Source of the DNA: Clostridia bacterium
GTDB lineage: Bacteria; Bacillota; Clostridia; Oscillospirales; Acutalibacteraceae
NCBI GenBank assembly: GCA_017622555.1
Contig: JAGAQV010000005.1
Location: forward strand, 1-41,623
Length of the DNA stretch: 41,623 nucleotides
Direction of reading: 5' to 3'
Below, one piece after another: positions 5,580 through 14,572 of this stretch. Every line of letters begins with the position of its first letter. Positions within the stretch are counted from its first letter, which is position 1. The notes under the pieces are model-generated. The model made no database searches and was not told where the DNA came from. It worked only from the letters and a program-made list of their open reading frames with translations. Made by a program: the position numbers and the translations under genes.

Positions 5580-6050
5580 TTAAATAAGTTCAAATTCTTT
5601 TGTAAAAATTAAGTGGTCAGCATAGCCTGTAGAAAGCTGGAACTTACCTTTTTCGGAAACAAACTCGTCGTTATCATTCCAGAAACGAAGCATTGGCTCA
5701 GTTACCTTAAATTTAATTTGCTTTGTTTCGCCAGCTTTGATATCCACCTTTTCAAAGGCAACAAGCTGCTGAACAGGGCGTGATGTTGATGCAACCAAAT
5801 CACGCATATAAAGCATAACCGTTTCCTTTCCGTCAATGTTGCTATCATTCCTTACAGTTACAACCGCTTCTATTTCACCGTTAGAATTAAGTGTGTCGCT
5901 CGAAAGCTCATCCTGTGTGTAACCATTGTCAAACTGCTTACCCGTTATTTGCGCGTCGGTTTTAATGAACACATTTGCGTTTTGCTGCATTAGCTGACCG
6001 ATTTTTTCCTCTATTGTCATATTGTTAAGTATCTTTTTTACATCAGCCAT
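5580..6050 (-). pseudogene. Glycoside hydrolase family 3 remnant (catalytic domains deleted)
   Basis: 156 residues. It starts like a GH3 beta-glucosidase ('MTIEEKIGQLMQ' at residues 11-22) and then jumps to the C-terminal part: 'LSSDTLNSNGEIEAVVTVRN', 'VMLYMRDLVAS', 'RPVQQLVAFEKVDI', an Fn3-like domain at about 50-150. Full-length GH3 enzymes have roughly 700 or more residues; the TIM barrel and the alpha/beta sandwich with the catalytic acids are gone, so it cannot hydrolyse glucosides. The frame is intact, and start, RBS (AAAGGGTGA) and promoter (6081-6109) survive, which means an in-frame internal deletion. It might persist as a small Fn3-like protein, but decay is more likely. Confidence 0.75.
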
Positions 6051-6080
6051 AAAATCACCCTTTACCGTGGCTTTAATATG

Positions 6081-6109
6081 ATTATATCCTAATTATACCG
6101 TATTTTCAA
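6081..6109 (-). promoter_or_regulatory. Promoter of the GH3 remnant
   Basis: Minus strand TTGAAA (6109-6104), 17 bases, TATAAT (6086-6081), 30 bases before the ATG at 6050. Confidence 0.7.
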
Positions 6110-6194
6110 TACAAATTGCGATATTATTAAATAATACTTTACAAATTTTGACATATATCGTATAATTAAAATGTAAATTTTAATATTGGGATAA

Positions 6195-6229
6195 ATAAAA
6201 AATCCCTCAAGTAAAGCACTTAAGGGATT
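6195..6229 (-). terminator. Terminator after tRNA-Thr
   Basis: AATCCCTCAAGT (6201-6212) pairs with ACTTAAGGGATT (6218-6229), with one bulge. The minus strand then runs into TTTTTTAT. Confidence 0.8.
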
Positions 6230-6304
6230 GGAGCTGAAGATGGGACTCGAACCCACGACCTGCTGATTACGAATCAGCTGCTCTACCAACTGAGCCACTC
6301 CAGC
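6229..6304 (-). tRNA. tRNA-Thr(CGT)
   Basis: 76 bases including an encoded CCA (6231-6229). Acceptor stem GCTGGAG/CTTCAGC with one G-U pair, D-arm GCTCAGTTGGTAGAGC, anticodon stem GCTGA/TCAGC around TTCGTAA (anticodon CGT, reading ACG), T-arm GTGGGTTCGAGTCCCAT. Confidence 0.93.
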
Positions 6305-6369
6305 ATATAAGTCATTTTACCAATAATAACGCCCAGTGTCAAGTAATTTTAATGAATGAGGATTTTATT

Positions 6370-6822
6370 ATGGCGAGTGAAGTTAATGAAAGAATTAAAA
6401 CGTACCGCAAAGAAAAAAAACTTACCCAAGGCGAGCTTGCAAAAATGATCGACCTTAAAACCAGCACCTATTCACAAATGGAGCGTGAAGGCAATATAAC
6501 TGTTGATATGGCGCTAAAAATTGCCGAGGTGCTTGGTATTGAACCCAACCTTATTATATACGGTAAAGAAACCAAAGGCGACGGCGAGCTGGAGGTTTCA
6601 ACTGTTAAACCAACCGGCTATATTTTGCATACACCCGGAGGTGTTATTGAAACACTTTATGGTACTACCACTCAACCCGAAGATAAAAAGGATGAAAACG
6701 ACCTTCCTTTTGATTTATCAAATACCGAAAAGAGTATAATTAAAATATATCACTATCTACCCAAATTGCAACAAAAAGAAGTACGTATGTTTATCGACGA
6801 AATAAGAAAAAGAGGCAGTTAA
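6370..6822 (+). CDS. Xre-family transcriptional regulator
   Basis: 150 residues. The Xre/Cro HTH occupies about residues 5-62 ('ERIKTYRKEKKLTQGELAKM', 'STYSQMEREGNITVDMALKI'), then a linker and a C-terminal helical part ('SIIKIYHYLPKLQQKEVRMF') that may dimerise. I chose the ATG at 6370 because GAGG (6357-6360) lies before it; the earlier ATG at 6352 has no RBS and contains that site. It is convergent with the deo operon and shares its terminator. Its target is not evident; the short gap to the operon end says little about regulation. Confidence 0.85.
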   Translation: MASEVNERIKTYRKEKKLTQGELAKMIDLKTSTYSQMEREGNITVDMALKIAEVLGIEPNLIIYGKETKGDGELEVSTVKPTGYILHTPGGVIETLYGTTTQPEDKKDENDLPFDLSNTEKSIIKIYHYLPKLQQKEVRMFIDEIRKRGS

Positions 6823-6838
6823 CTGCCTCTTTTATTTT
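6806..6838. terminator. Bidirectional terminator between xre gene and deo operon
   Basis: AAAAAGAGGCAG and CTGCCTCTTTT form a perfect stem with loop TTAA, which includes the xre stop codon. Both strands have T-rich tails. Confidence 0.9.
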
Positions 6839-7533
6839 TGCCATTTTTCTAAAAAATCTTCCGATAAAAGTGAAGCGTCAAAACGGTAATGCGCCACGAC
6901 CTTTGTTCTTGGAAGATAATCCTCTTCCCTATTTGGCTGACCGCCGTTATGTATTATATAGGGCTTTCCGTCACTACTTCGTTTATCCGACACAACACCA
7001 ATATGAGTATTATTGTTAAAAATTACAATATCTCCTGGCTGCCATTCGGAAATTTCCTCAGTATCGGTTGTTAAAACGGTAGCATATTTATCAAAAAACA
7101 CCTTTAAATTTTTAACACGGCGAAAGTCAATTTTATCATCAGGCTTTTGCACGTTAGGGTAATCTTTTGTGTTCTGTGATATATCCTTTGAAACCATTGC
7201 CCTTAAATCATACCCTGCCGCTTTAAAGGCACGCCATACAACGTCGGTGCAAACACCGATATTATCAGGCGGAAAAGCGTTTGCATAATATTCGCTTTTA
7301 TATTTGGGTTTATTTTCAGCATCCTGCCTGGCACCGAGCATTATATCACGGTAATCATCAACCCCGTCACCGTCAAAATCGACTGTACTTTCAACCGTTT
7401 TTATGCCAAAATCGTCCGCCGAATATGTTTTTTGCGGAAAAAGATTATAATAATCCATTATTAAAACTGTCGGCACCGCTATAATTAGCAGCACCGCCGC
7501 AAAAACCAAAAACAAATACTTATTATTTTTCAA
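6832..7533 (-). CDS. Membrane-anchored DUF1287 protein (predicted NlpC/P60-like amidase or hydrolase)
   Basis: 233 residues. A single hydrophobic segment near residues 6-26 anchors it to the membrane. The rest faces outside and matches DUF1287: 'CTDVVWRAFKAAGYDLRAMV' with a likely catalytic Cys, 'WQPGDIVIF', and 'HIGVVSDKRSSDGKPYIIHN' with His residues, the C...H layout of cysteine peptidase folds acting on peptidoglycan. I start at TTG 7533, right after the tdk stop (7535) and just before the membrane segment; the longer frame to 7614 would overlap tdk and no good ATG lies closer. It is the last gene of the deo operon; its link to nucleoside metabolism is unclear. Confidence 0.7.
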   Translation of the reverse strand: MKNNKYLFLVFAAVLLIIAVPTVLIMDYYNLFPQKTYSADDFGIKTVESTVDFDGDGVDDYRDIMLGARQDAENKPKYKSEYYANAFPPDNIGVCTDVVWRAFKAAGYDLRAMVSKDISQNTKDYPNVQKPDDKIDFRRVKNLKVFFDKYATVLTTDTEEISEWQPGDIVIFNNNTHIGVVSDKRSSDGKPYIIHNGGQPNREEDYLPRTKVVAHYRFDASLLSEDFLEKWQK

Positions 7534-7534
7534 G

Positions 7535-8119
7535 TTATTTGCCTGCTTTTTGTTTCTTAATTTTTTCTTGCCAACAGCTGTGGCACATTGCAACGTAAGA
7601 ATCGTTACCACCAATTAAAATTTGGTCACCCTCGGTCACAATTTTGCCATTTTCATCAATTCGGGCATTTATAATTGCCTTTTTACCGCAGGTGCAAATA
7701 GTTTTAATTTCGCTAATAGAATCTGCCACCTCAAAAAGACGGCGCGAGCCTGGGAACAAATGTGTCAAAAAGTCAGTACGAAGACCAAAGCACAAAACAG
7801 GAATATCATATTCGTCAACAATAGTTCTTAACCCGTCAATTTGCTTTGGGGTTAAAAACTGACATTCGTCAGCTATTATCACGTTTATATCATTTTGCTT
7901 TTCATATTCTTCAATTAAGTTTATATCTGGGGTTACAACATAAGCCTCGGCATAAAGGCCTATGCGAGACTTAACGGCATTTGCGCCGTCACGGTCATCA
8001 ATTGAAGGCTTAATAAGCCAAACCTTCATTCCCCTTTCCTCATAATTGAATTTTGTTATAAGGGCGTTTGCGGTTTTTGAAGAACCCATTGCCCCATACT
8101 TAAAATATAATTTAGCCAT
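7535..8119 (-). CDS. tdk: Thymidine kinase
   Basis: Phosphorylates thymidine (and deoxyuridine) to dTMP with ATP in the cytoplasm, salvaging nucleosides. 194 residues, normal for type II Tdk. Walker A 'GAMGSSKTANA' at 9-19, the DECQF catalytic block near residue 90, lasso segment with 'GGNDSYV' near the end, and four zinc cysteines ('CTCGKKA' and 'CHSC'). It starts 11 bases after pdp, so it is cotranscribed with deoxynucleoside catabolism genes: the same operon can degrade or re-phosphorylate incoming thymidine. Confidence 0.95.
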   Translation of the reverse strand: MAKLYFKYGAMGSSKTANALITKFNYEERGMKVWLIKPSIDDRDGANAVKSRIGLYAEAYVVTPDINLIEEYEKQNDINVIIADECQFLTPKQIDGLRTIVDEYDIPVLCFGLRTDFLTHLFPGSRRLFEVADSISEIKTICTCGKKAIINARIDENGKIVTEGDQILIGGNDSYVAMCHSCWQEKIKKQKAGK

Positions 8120-8130
8120 ATTTTACTTCC

Positions 8131-9432
8131 TTATTCTACAACACTTAAAACCAAGGGCATTTCCTGTGGCTTTTCATCGCTTAAAACTGTGGCTTTTATC
8201 AGACGTTTTTCAGCCGCCTCAAAGGTTTCAGACTTTTCGGTATAAAGGGTTGCAATAACATCACCCTCATTCACATAATCGCCCGTTTTCTTGTTAAGAT
8301 AAATACCTGCGGCAAAGTCAATAACATCCTCTTTGGTGTTACGACCTGCGCCAAGTAAAAGACTTGCAATGCCGTAGCCCTCTGTATCAACACTGGTAAT
8401 ATAACCCGATTTTTCACTAACAACAGCCCTTTCATACTTGGCTTTTGGAAATTTTTCGGGGTTTAAAATCCAGTCGCTGTTACCGCCCTGAGCCTCGACC
8501 ATTTTTGCAAAGGTGTTAAGGGCCGTACCATCGGCAATAACCCTTAAAACATTGGCTTTACATTCATCATAACTGCCCTTTTCAGCAAGAGATAACATAT
8601 GGGAAGCCAAGGCAACACAAAGCTCGGTTAAATCCTCAGGTCCGTTGCCCTTAAGGGTTTCAATTGCTTCTATAACCTCAAGCGAATTACCAATAGCATT
8701 GCCCAAAGGTCTGTCCATATCGGTAATAAGCGCACGCATTTTTTTACCTGCGCGACGGCCGATATCAACCATAACCTGCGCAAGCTCACGGCTCTCGTCC
8801 ACGGTTTTCATAAATGAGCCGCTACCGGTTTTAACATCCAAAACAATGCAGTCGTCATCGGCTGCTAATTTTTTACCCATAATGCTTGAAACAATAAGGG
8901 GAAGACTGTCAACCGTTGCGGTAACATCCCTTAAAGCGTACAAAAGTTTGTCGGCAGGGGCAAGTGTTGCGTTTTGACCAACAATTGCGATGCCGACATT
9001 ATTAACTATTTCTTCAAATTCTTCGGTAGGAATATCGGTGCGAAAACCCGGAATTGCTTCCAATTTATCAATTGTACCGCCTGTATGACCAAGTCCACGG
9101 CCGCTCATTTTAGCAACCTTTACACCTAAAGATGCAACAATTGGGGTAACAACAAGGCTTGTTTTGTCACCCACACCACCTGTTGAGTGCTTATCCACAC
9201 GAAGACCGTTAATGTTAGAAAAATCAAGCGTGTCACCCGAATCACGAATAGCAAAGGTTAAAGCCGTGGTTTCATCAATGGTCATACCCTTATAGTATAT
9301 AGCCATGCAAAGCGCCGCAGCCTGATAGTCGGGAATTTCGCCCTTTACGTAATTTTCAATAAACCAAGCAATTTCCTCACTTGAAAGCTCGCCGCCATCA
9401 CGCTTTTTCTTGATTATGTCAAACATTCTCAT
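8131..9432 (-). CDS. pdp: Pyrimidine-nucleoside phosphorylase
   Basis: Splits thymidine, deoxyuridine or uridine with phosphate into base and (deoxy)ribose-1-phosphate. 433 residues, full length. It begins with the family signature 'MFDIIKKKRDGGELS', carries the phosphate-binding 'KHSTGGVGDKTS' (about 82-93) and 'SGRGLGHTGGTIDKLEAIPG', and has the C-terminal alpha/beta domain. ATG overlaps the cdd stop (ATGA at 9432-9429). The product enters deoB and then deoC of the same operon. Confidence 0.95.
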   Translation of the reverse strand: MRMFDIIKKKRDGGELSSEEIAWFIENYVKGEIPDYQAAALCMAIYYKGMTIDETTALTFAIRDSGDTLDFSNINGLRVDKHSTGGVGDKTSLVVTPIVASLGVKVAKMSGRGLGHTGGTIDKLEAIPGFRTDIPTEEFEEIVNNVGIAIVGQNATLAPADKLLYALRDVTATVDSLPLIVSSIMGKKLAADDDCIVLDVKTGSGSFMKTVDESRELAQVMVDIGRRAGKKMRALITDMDRPLGNAIGNSLEVIEAIETLKGNGPEDLTELCVALASHMLSLAEKGSYDECKANVLRVIADGTALNTFAKMVEAQGGNSDWILNPEKFPKAKYERAVVSEKSGYITSVDTEGYGIASLLLGAGRNTKEDVIDFAAGIYLNKKTGDYVNEGDVIATLYTEKSETFEAAEKRLIKATVLSDEKPQEMPLVLSVVE

Positions 9433-9836
9433 AGCTTTAAATCTCCCTTTCCAAAGGAATACGGCATAATTTCCTCCATTGTTAAAACCTTAATTTCTTT
9501 AGGGTTACCTAATATAAAGCGAAAATCCTTATCACAAAATTCCGAAAGTGCCTGCCTGCAAACACCGCATGGGGCACAAAATTCGCTAATATTTTCACCA
9601 AGGCCACCAACAATGGCAATGGCCGAAAATTCATGCTCACCCTCGCTAATTGCTTTAAACAAAGCAGTTCTTTCAGCGCAATTTGTGGGGGTATAGCCTG
9701 CATTTTCAACATTACAGCCTGTGTAAACCTTACCGCTTTTTCCCAAAAGTGCGGCACCCACACGGAAGTTTGAATAAGGCGAATATGACATTTCACGAGC
9801 CTTTACCGCAATTTCCATAAGCTTAATATCAGTCAT
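9429..9836 (-). CDS. cdd: Cytidine deaminase
   Basis: Deaminates cytidine and deoxycytidine to uridine and deoxyuridine, feeding pdp. 135 residues, normal size for the homotetrameric enzyme. Zinc and catalytic motifs 'CAERTALFKA' and 'PCGVCRQ' are intact, as is 'SPYSNFRVGAAL' at the N-terminus. I start at ATG 9836 with AAGGAG seven bases upstream; it overlaps the deoB stop by a few bases. Longer versions run inside deoB and lack support. Confidence 0.95.
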   Translation of the reverse strand: MTDIKLMEIAVKAREMSYSPYSNFRVGAALLGKSGKVYTGCNVENAGYTPTNCAERTALFKAISEGEHEFSAIAIVGGLGENISEFCAPCGVCRQALSEFCDKDFRFILGNPKEIKVLTMEEIMPYSFGKGDLKL

Positions 9837-10992
9837 TTGTAATCTCCTTAAAAAAGCTTTCGCCAAAGAGGTCGTTATCAGTAACACCAAGCCATTCTAA
9901 TACAGTTTTACCGATATCGGCAAAGCTACCACGAACGCCCAAATTAACCGCTTTGACACCCTTGCCGTATGCAAGCATTGGGGTGTATTCACGCGAATGG
10001 TCGGTTGATGGAGTTTTAGGGTCACAGCCGTGGTCGGCAGTAATAATAAGCAAATCGTCTTCCCTCAATTTACCTAAAACCTCGCCTAAACGAATATCAA
10101 ATTCGGTCATAGCCTTAGCATAACCCTCTACATCGTTACGGTGACCGTAAACCATATCAAAATCAACCAAATTTGTAAAGCAAAGGCCCGAAAAATCACG
10201 GTCCATTATAGCTAAAGTTTTATCCATACCGTCGCTGTTGCTGACAGTCGGATTACTTTCAGTAAAGCCCTGACCTGCAAAAATGTCAAAAATCTTACCA
10301 ACCGAAATAGTTTCAAAACCGTTGGCCTTTAAGACTGACGGCATTGTTTTTTCGGGCGGCAAAAGTGAATAGTCGTGCCTTTTTGGTGAACGCTTAAATG
10401 GATGCTTGTCATAAAACGGACGTGCAATAACACGACCTACACCGTGCTCACCCTGAAGCATTTCACGGGCAATTTCACAATATTTATATAATTCCTCAAC
10501 GGGAACAACATCCTCATGTGCAGCAATTTGAAAAACACTGTCAGCCGAGGTATAAACAATAAGCTTGCCTGTTTTAAGGTGCTCTTCACCATAATCCCTT
10601 ATAACGTCAGTGCCCGAATAAGGCTTGTTACAAAGAATTTCACGACCTGTTCTTTTTGTAAATTCCAATACAACTTCGTCAGGAAAACCGTTAGGATAAG
10701 TTGGAAACGCTTTAGGTGAATAAACACCTGCAATTTCCCAGTGACCAATGGTGGTATCTTTACCCTTTGAGGCTTCAAACATACGGGCATAGGCGCCAAT
10801 AGGCTCTACATTATTACCGCCCACACCGTCAATTGCAAAAAGACCAAGCTTTTCGAGGTTAGGGCAGTTAAAGGCTTCGTGCTGTCTTATAGAGGCCAAG
10901 GTGTTGCTGCCCTCGTCCTTCCATTCACTAGCGTCGGGCATTTCACCTATACCCATACTGTCAAGCACTATTAAAAATACTCTTTTCGACAT
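9829..10992 (-). CDS. deoB: Phosphopentomutase
   Basis: Interconverts (deoxy)ribose-1-phosphate and -5-phosphate, joining the phosphorylases to DeoC. 387 residues, standard length. The alkaline-phosphatase-superfamily metal sites are seen in 'DSMGIGEMPDA' (from residue 11), 'TTIGHWEIAG', and 'ITADHGCDP' with 'DHSREYTPML'. ATG 10992 follows deoD by 17 bases and its stop overlaps cdd. Confidence 0.96.
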   Translation of the reverse strand: MSKRVFLIVLDSMGIGEMPDASEWKDEGSNTLASIRQHEAFNCPNLEKLGLFAIDGVGGNNVEPIGAYARMFEASKGKDTTIGHWEIAGVYSPKAFPTYPNGFPDEVVLEFTKRTGREILCNKPYSGTDVIRDYGEEHLKTGKLIVYTSADSVFQIAAHEDVVPVEELYKYCEIAREMLQGEHGVGRVIARPFYDKHPFKRSPKRHDYSLLPPEKTMPSVLKANGFETISVGKIFDIFAGQGFTESNPTVSNSDGMDKTLAIMDRDFSGLCFTNLVDFDMVYGHRNDVEGYAKAMTEFDIRLGEVLGKLREDDLLIITADHGCDPKTPSTDHSREYTPMLAYGKGVKAVNLGVRGSFADIGKTVLEWLGVTDNDLFGESFFKEITND

Positions 10993-11009
10993 AAAATTTA
11001 TTCCTTTTT

Positions 11010-11717
11010 TTATGCTAATTCAAGCGCAATTTCCATCATTTTTGTGAAGGAATTTTGTCTTTCTTCAGCAGTAGTGTTTTCTTCGGGATAAATAAAGGAA
11101 TCGCTCACAGTGCAGATACAAAGCGCCTTTTTACCCGCACGGGCGGCGTTGCAGTAAAGGGCCGCAGATTCCATTTCGACGCCCAAAACACCCATCTTTG
11201 CCCACTGCATACCGGAATTAGCATCATCATAGAACATATCTGACGAGAAGATGTTACCAACCCTATAATTAACGCCTGCCTTTTCACATTCCTCAGCAGC
11301 ACGGCGAACTAAATCAAAGTCGGCAATAGGGCAAAACGTACCTGGAAGATTATACTGCGAAGCGTAATTGCCGTTGGTACAAGCGCCCATAGCAACAATA
11401 ATATCACGTGCGTGAAGGTCGGGTGAAAACGAACCGCAAGAACCAACACGTATAATTGTTTCAACGTCGTAAAAATTATAAAGCTCGTAGGAATAGATGC
11501 CAATTGCAGGCTGACCCATACCTGAAGCCATTACAGATACACGCTTGCCTTTGTAAAAACCGGTATAACCCTGAACACCACGAACGTTGTTTACAAGCAC
11601 GGCGTCTTCTAAGAAATTTTCAGCAATATACTTAGCGCGGAGCGGGTCGCCCGGCATTAAAACAGTTTTGGCGAAATCGCCCGGTTTTGATGATATATGA
11701 GGAGTAGGTGTAGACAT
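11010..11717 (-). CDS. deoD: Purine-nucleoside phosphorylase, DeoD type
   Basis: Phosphorolyses purine (deoxy)nucleosides to base and (deoxy)ribose-1-phosphate. 235 residues, the normal hexameric DeoD size. Motifs: 'PHISSKPGDFAKTVLMPGDP', 'GMGQPAIGIYSYEL', 'RVGSCGSF', and the substrate-binding 'GVEMESAALY' followed by the catalytic Asp in 'TVSDSF'. With pdp it covers both purine and pyrimidine deoxynucleosides. Confidence 0.96.
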   Translation of the reverse strand: MSTPTPHISSKPGDFAKTVLMPGDPLRAKYIAENFLEDAVLVNNVRGVQGYTGFYKGKRVSVMASGMGQPAIGIYSYELYNFYDVETIIRVGSCGSFSPDLHARDIIVAMGACTNGNYASQYNLPGTFCPIADFDLVRRAAEECEKAGVNYRVGNIFSSDMFYDDANSGMQWAKMGVLGVEMESAALYCNAARAGKKALCICTVSDSFIYPEENTTAEERQNSFTKMMEIALELA

Positions 11718-11738
11718 TTTATTTTTCTTCCTTTCAAA

Positions 11739-12404
11739 TTAATATCCCGAGCCCTCAAGACCCTGAACCGCTTTAACAACACGGCTTGTACCCAAACGGT
11801 CAGCCCCCAGGTTTATAAAGTCCTCAGCATCCTGAATGCCCGAAATACCGCCCGCAGCTTTAACTAAAATACCTTCGCCAACATTTTCTACCATAAGCTT
11901 AACGTCCTCACGGGTAGCGCCCGCAGTAGAAAAGCCTGTGGAAGTTTTAATATAATCAGCACCGGCGGCGGTTACGTTTTTACACATACGGATTTTTTCT
12001 TCTTCGCTTAAAAGACAGGTTTCAATAATAACCTTTAAAATTTTGTCGCCGCAAGCAGCCTTTATTTGCTTAATTTCATCAACAATATAATCATCCATTC
12101 CTGCTTTAAGTGCGCCAATATTTATAACCATATCAATTTCATCAGCACCCGAGGCAATAGCGTCCTTAGTTTCAAAAACCTTAACGGCTGTAGTATTGTA
12201 GCCGTTAGGAAAACCGATAACGGTGCAAATTGCCAATTTTTCACCGACATATTCCTTTGCCTGCTTTACAAAATAAGGCGGAATGCAAACAGATGCGGTG
12301 CTATATTTCATACCGTCATCGCAAATCTTTTTAATGTCATCCCAAGTAGCTGTTTGGGTTAATAGGGTGTGGTCGCATTTGGCTAAAATATTATTAATAT
12401 CCAT
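11739..12404 (-). CDS. deoC: Deoxyribose-phosphate aldolase
   Basis: Cleaves 2-deoxyribose-5-phosphate to glyceraldehyde-3-phosphate and acetaldehyde, the last step that turns DNA sugar into central-carbon substrate. 221 residues. Class I aldolase with the Schiff-base lysine in '[14 protein letters not shown]', and 'CDHTLL' at the N-terminus. I take ATG 12404 (GGAAGG ten bases upstream) rather than the in-frame ATG at 12422, which has no RBS. First gene of the deo operon with a strong promoter just upstream. Confidence 0.95.
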   Translation of the reverse strand: MDINNILAKCDHTLLTQTATWDDIKKICDDGMKYSTASVCIPPYFVKQAKEYVGEKLAICTVIGFPNGYNTTAVKVFETKDAIASGADEIDMVINIGALKAGMDDYIVDEIKQIKAACGDKILKVIIETCLLSEEEKIRMCKNVTAAGADYIKTSTGFSTAGATREDVKLMVENVGEGILVKAAGGISGIQDAEDFINLGADRLGTSRVVKAVQGLEGSGY

Positions 12405-12444
12405 AATTTCGCATCCTTCCAATTTGGGTTATATATATTTTCAT

Positions 12445-12472
12445 TTTATATTAGACTTGTGCTATATGTCAA
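12445..12472 (-). promoter_or_regulatory. deo operon promoter
   Basis: Minus strand TTGACA (12472-12467), 16 bases, TATAAA (12450-12445), about 40 bases before the deoC start. I could not identify a clear DeoR operator; the flank is a long AT-only stretch (12485-12530). Confidence 0.75.
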
Positions 12473-12548
12473 GAAAAAATCGCCTAAATATATATAATAT
12501 ATATAAAAATATATTTTTTTAATTTTATACCTTAAAAAAGGTTGTTTT

Positions 12549-12577
12549 TTGCCGAAAAATGTGTTATGATTTATAAT
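12549..12577 (+). promoter_or_regulatory. Promoter of the RDD gene / transporter block
   Basis: Plus strand TTGCCG (12549-12554), 17 bases, TATAAT (12572-12577). A second TATAAT (12583-12588) lies 11 bases on. It is divergent from the deo promoter, ~80 bases away. Confidence 0.65.
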
Positions 12578-12632
12578 GCTTGTATAATGTCCTTAAATAT
12601 ACATATTTAACCCACTTTGAAAGGTCAATTTT

Positions 12633-13400
12633 TTGAAAATGATTTATGACTTACAAAAGCCAACTGTTTGGAAGCGGTTTTCGGCTTATCTTTTTGATAT
12701 TATTCTTATTATAACCTTGGCCGCGGGCTTTGCGGCTGTTGTTTCGGCTATTGTCGGCTTTGATAATAAGGTTGACAAGGTTCAAGCTTTAGAAACTAAG
12801 TATTATGAGGAATACGGCATTTCTGATATATCACTTGAAGATTTTGAAAAGCTGACAGATGAAGAAAAACAAATTTATGCCGAGGCTGACAAAGCCTTTA
12901 AAAATGATCCTGAGGTTTTAAAAGCTTATTCCCTAGTGTTTAACCTCATCATAACAATTACGGCATTAGGCATTTTCTTGGCTGTTCTTGTGTGGGAATT
13001 TATTATTCCCCTGTTCCTTAAAAACGGTCAAACGCTAGGTAAAAAGATTTTTGGCATTGCCGTTATGCGAACAAACGGTGTTAAGATTACTCCTATGCAG
13101 CTTTTTATTCGTTCCGTTTTGGGCAAATACACCTTTGAAATTATGCTTCCCGTTTTCTCGGTTATTCTTGTTGTGTTTGCAAATGCGGGAATTTTTGGTG
13201 TAGCAATGCTTTTGATTGTTACTATTGCTCAAATTGCTTCGCTTATTGCAACAAGAAAAACGCGTCAGGCCCTGCACGATTTATTATCAGACACGGTAAC
13301 GGTTGACCTTGCAAGCCAGCTTATTTTTGAAACCGAAGCTGACTTAATTAAATACAAGGAAGAACAGCACGCAAAAATGGTGGAGCGTGCCACCTATTAA
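12633..13400 (+). CDS. RDD-family integral membrane protein
   Basis: 255 residues. The RDD pattern is clear: 'WKRFSAYLFDIILIITLAAG' at 13-32 opening helix 1, a soluble charged insert (about 45-95), helix 2 near 100-125, 'KNGQTLGKKIFGIAVMRTNG' after it, helix 3 near 165-205, and the family end motif 'KTRQALHDLLSDT'. The molecular function of RDD proteins is generally unknown; some are linked to transport or ion stress. Start TTG 12633 has GAAAGG eight bases upstream; ATG 12639 is the alternative. No terminator separates it from the ABC ATPase gene, so it may be cotranscribed. Confidence 0.8.
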   Translation: MKMIYDLQKPTVWKRFSAYLFDIILIITLAAGFAAVVSAIVGFDNKVDKVQALETKYYEEYGISDISLEDFEKLTDEEKQIYAEADKAFKNDPEVLKAYSLVFNLIITITALGIFLAVLVWEFIIPLFLKNGQTLGKKIFGIAVMRTNGVKITPMQLFIRSVLGKYTFEIMLPVFSVILVVFANAGIFGVAMLLIVTIAQIASLIATRKTRQALHDLLSDTVTVDLASQLIFETEADLIKYKEEQHAKMVERATY

Positions 13401-13457
13401 TTTCGGGTTTAATTTGTTAAAAATTTTAATCATAAATATTTAAGGAGGTTCGGTTAT

Positions 13458-14558
13458 ATGAAAGTCGAATTGCAAAATTTAACCAAAATCTTTCCCAGCC
13501 GAAACAAAAAATCCAATGAAGAAGTAATCGCTGTAAACGATTTTACACTTACCATTCCCGACGGTAAGCTTGTTGGACTTTTGGGCCCTTCAGGCTGCGG
13601 AAAAAGTACAACCCTTTACATGATAAGCGGTTTGCAAAAATCCTCATCAGGTAAAATCTTCTTCGGTGAAGAGGACGTTACAAACGTTTCTCCCGAAAAC
13701 AGAGGTGTTGGTCTTGTTTTCCAGAACTATGCGCTTTATCCGCATATGACTGTTAAACAAAACATTCTTTTCCCTCTTCAAAACCTCACAGGCAAGGACA
13801 AGCTCCCCAAAAACGAAATGATTGAACGCGCTTACGAGGTAGCACGTCTTGTTCAGATTGACGACCTTATGGAAAGAAAGCCTAATGAATTATCAGGCGG
13901 TCAGCAACAGCGTGTTGCAATTGCCCGTGCGCTTGTTAAAATGCCAAGAATTCTTCTTTTGGACGAACCGCTTTCAAACCTTGATGCTCGTCTTCGTCTT
14001 CAAACCCGTGAAGAAATTCGCCGCATTCAGAAGGAAACCGGCATTACCACCATTTTCGTAACACACGACCAGGAAGAAGCAATGAGCATTTCTGATATGA
14101 TTATTGTTATGAAGCTTGGCGTTGTTCAGCAGGTTGGTAAACCTCAGGATATTTATGATGACCCCACAAACCTTTTCGTTGCCAAGTTCCTTGGTACTCC
14201 TCCCATCAACGTGTTTGACGGTAAGGTACAGGGAGGCAAACTTTACATAGGCGAGGATGCTGTTTTAGATGTTAACGGCATTGACGACCGTGACGTTTAC
14301 GTTGGCATTCGTCCCGAAGGCTTTGTTCCTTCTGACAAAGGCGAGCTTCACTGTGGCCTTAACAACGTTGAGGTTATGGGCCGTGACGTTAGCATTGTTT
14401 CAACAAATGCAGCTTCCTTAAACCCTGTTGTTCGTTCAATAGTAAGCTCTGAATATGTTAAAACTATTGCCGAAGGTCAGGAAATTGTTTCATACTCACT
14501 CGTACCTCATAAGGTATTCATTTTCGATAAAGAAACTGAAGAAAGAATTTATTTTTAA
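13458..14558 (+). CDS. ABC transporter ATPase, MsmK/UgpC (CUT1) type
   Basis: Cytoplasmic ATPase powering the importer encoded next to it. 366 residues. Walker A 'GPSGCGKST' (43-51), Q-loop 'FQNYALYPHMT', signature 'LSGGQQQR', Walker B 'ILLLDEPLSNLDA', H-loop 'VTHDQEEA', and a C-terminal TOBE/OB regulatory domain from about 235. This architecture belongs to the carbohydrate (CUT1) class, including multi-substrate MsmK. AAGGAGG precedes the ATG, and the first permease follows 14 bases downstream. Confidence 0.93.
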   Translation: MKVELQNLTKIFPSRNKKSNEEVIAVNDFTLTIPDGKLVGLLGPSGCGKSTTLYMISGLQKSSSGKIFFGEEDVTNVSPENRGVGLVFQNYALYPHMTVKQNILFPLQNLTGKDKLPKNEMIERAYEVARLVQIDDLMERKPNELSGGQQQRVAIARALVKMPRILLLDEPLSNLDARLRLQTREEIRRIQKETGITTIFVTHDQEEAMSISDMIIVMKLGVVQQVGKPQDIYDDPTNLFVAKFLGTPPINVFDGKVQGGKLYIGEDAVLDVNGIDDRDVYVGIRPEGFVPSDKGELHCGLNNVEVMGRDVSIVSTNAASLNPVVRSIVSSEYVKTIAEGQEIVSYSLVPHKVFIFDKETEERIYF

Positions 14559-14572
14559 GGAGAGTATGAAAT

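Noticed and set aside
6089-6298. Minus-strand 69-residue frame starting MAQLVEQL
   Set aside because: It is the translation of tRNA-Thr and its terminator, a common false gene.
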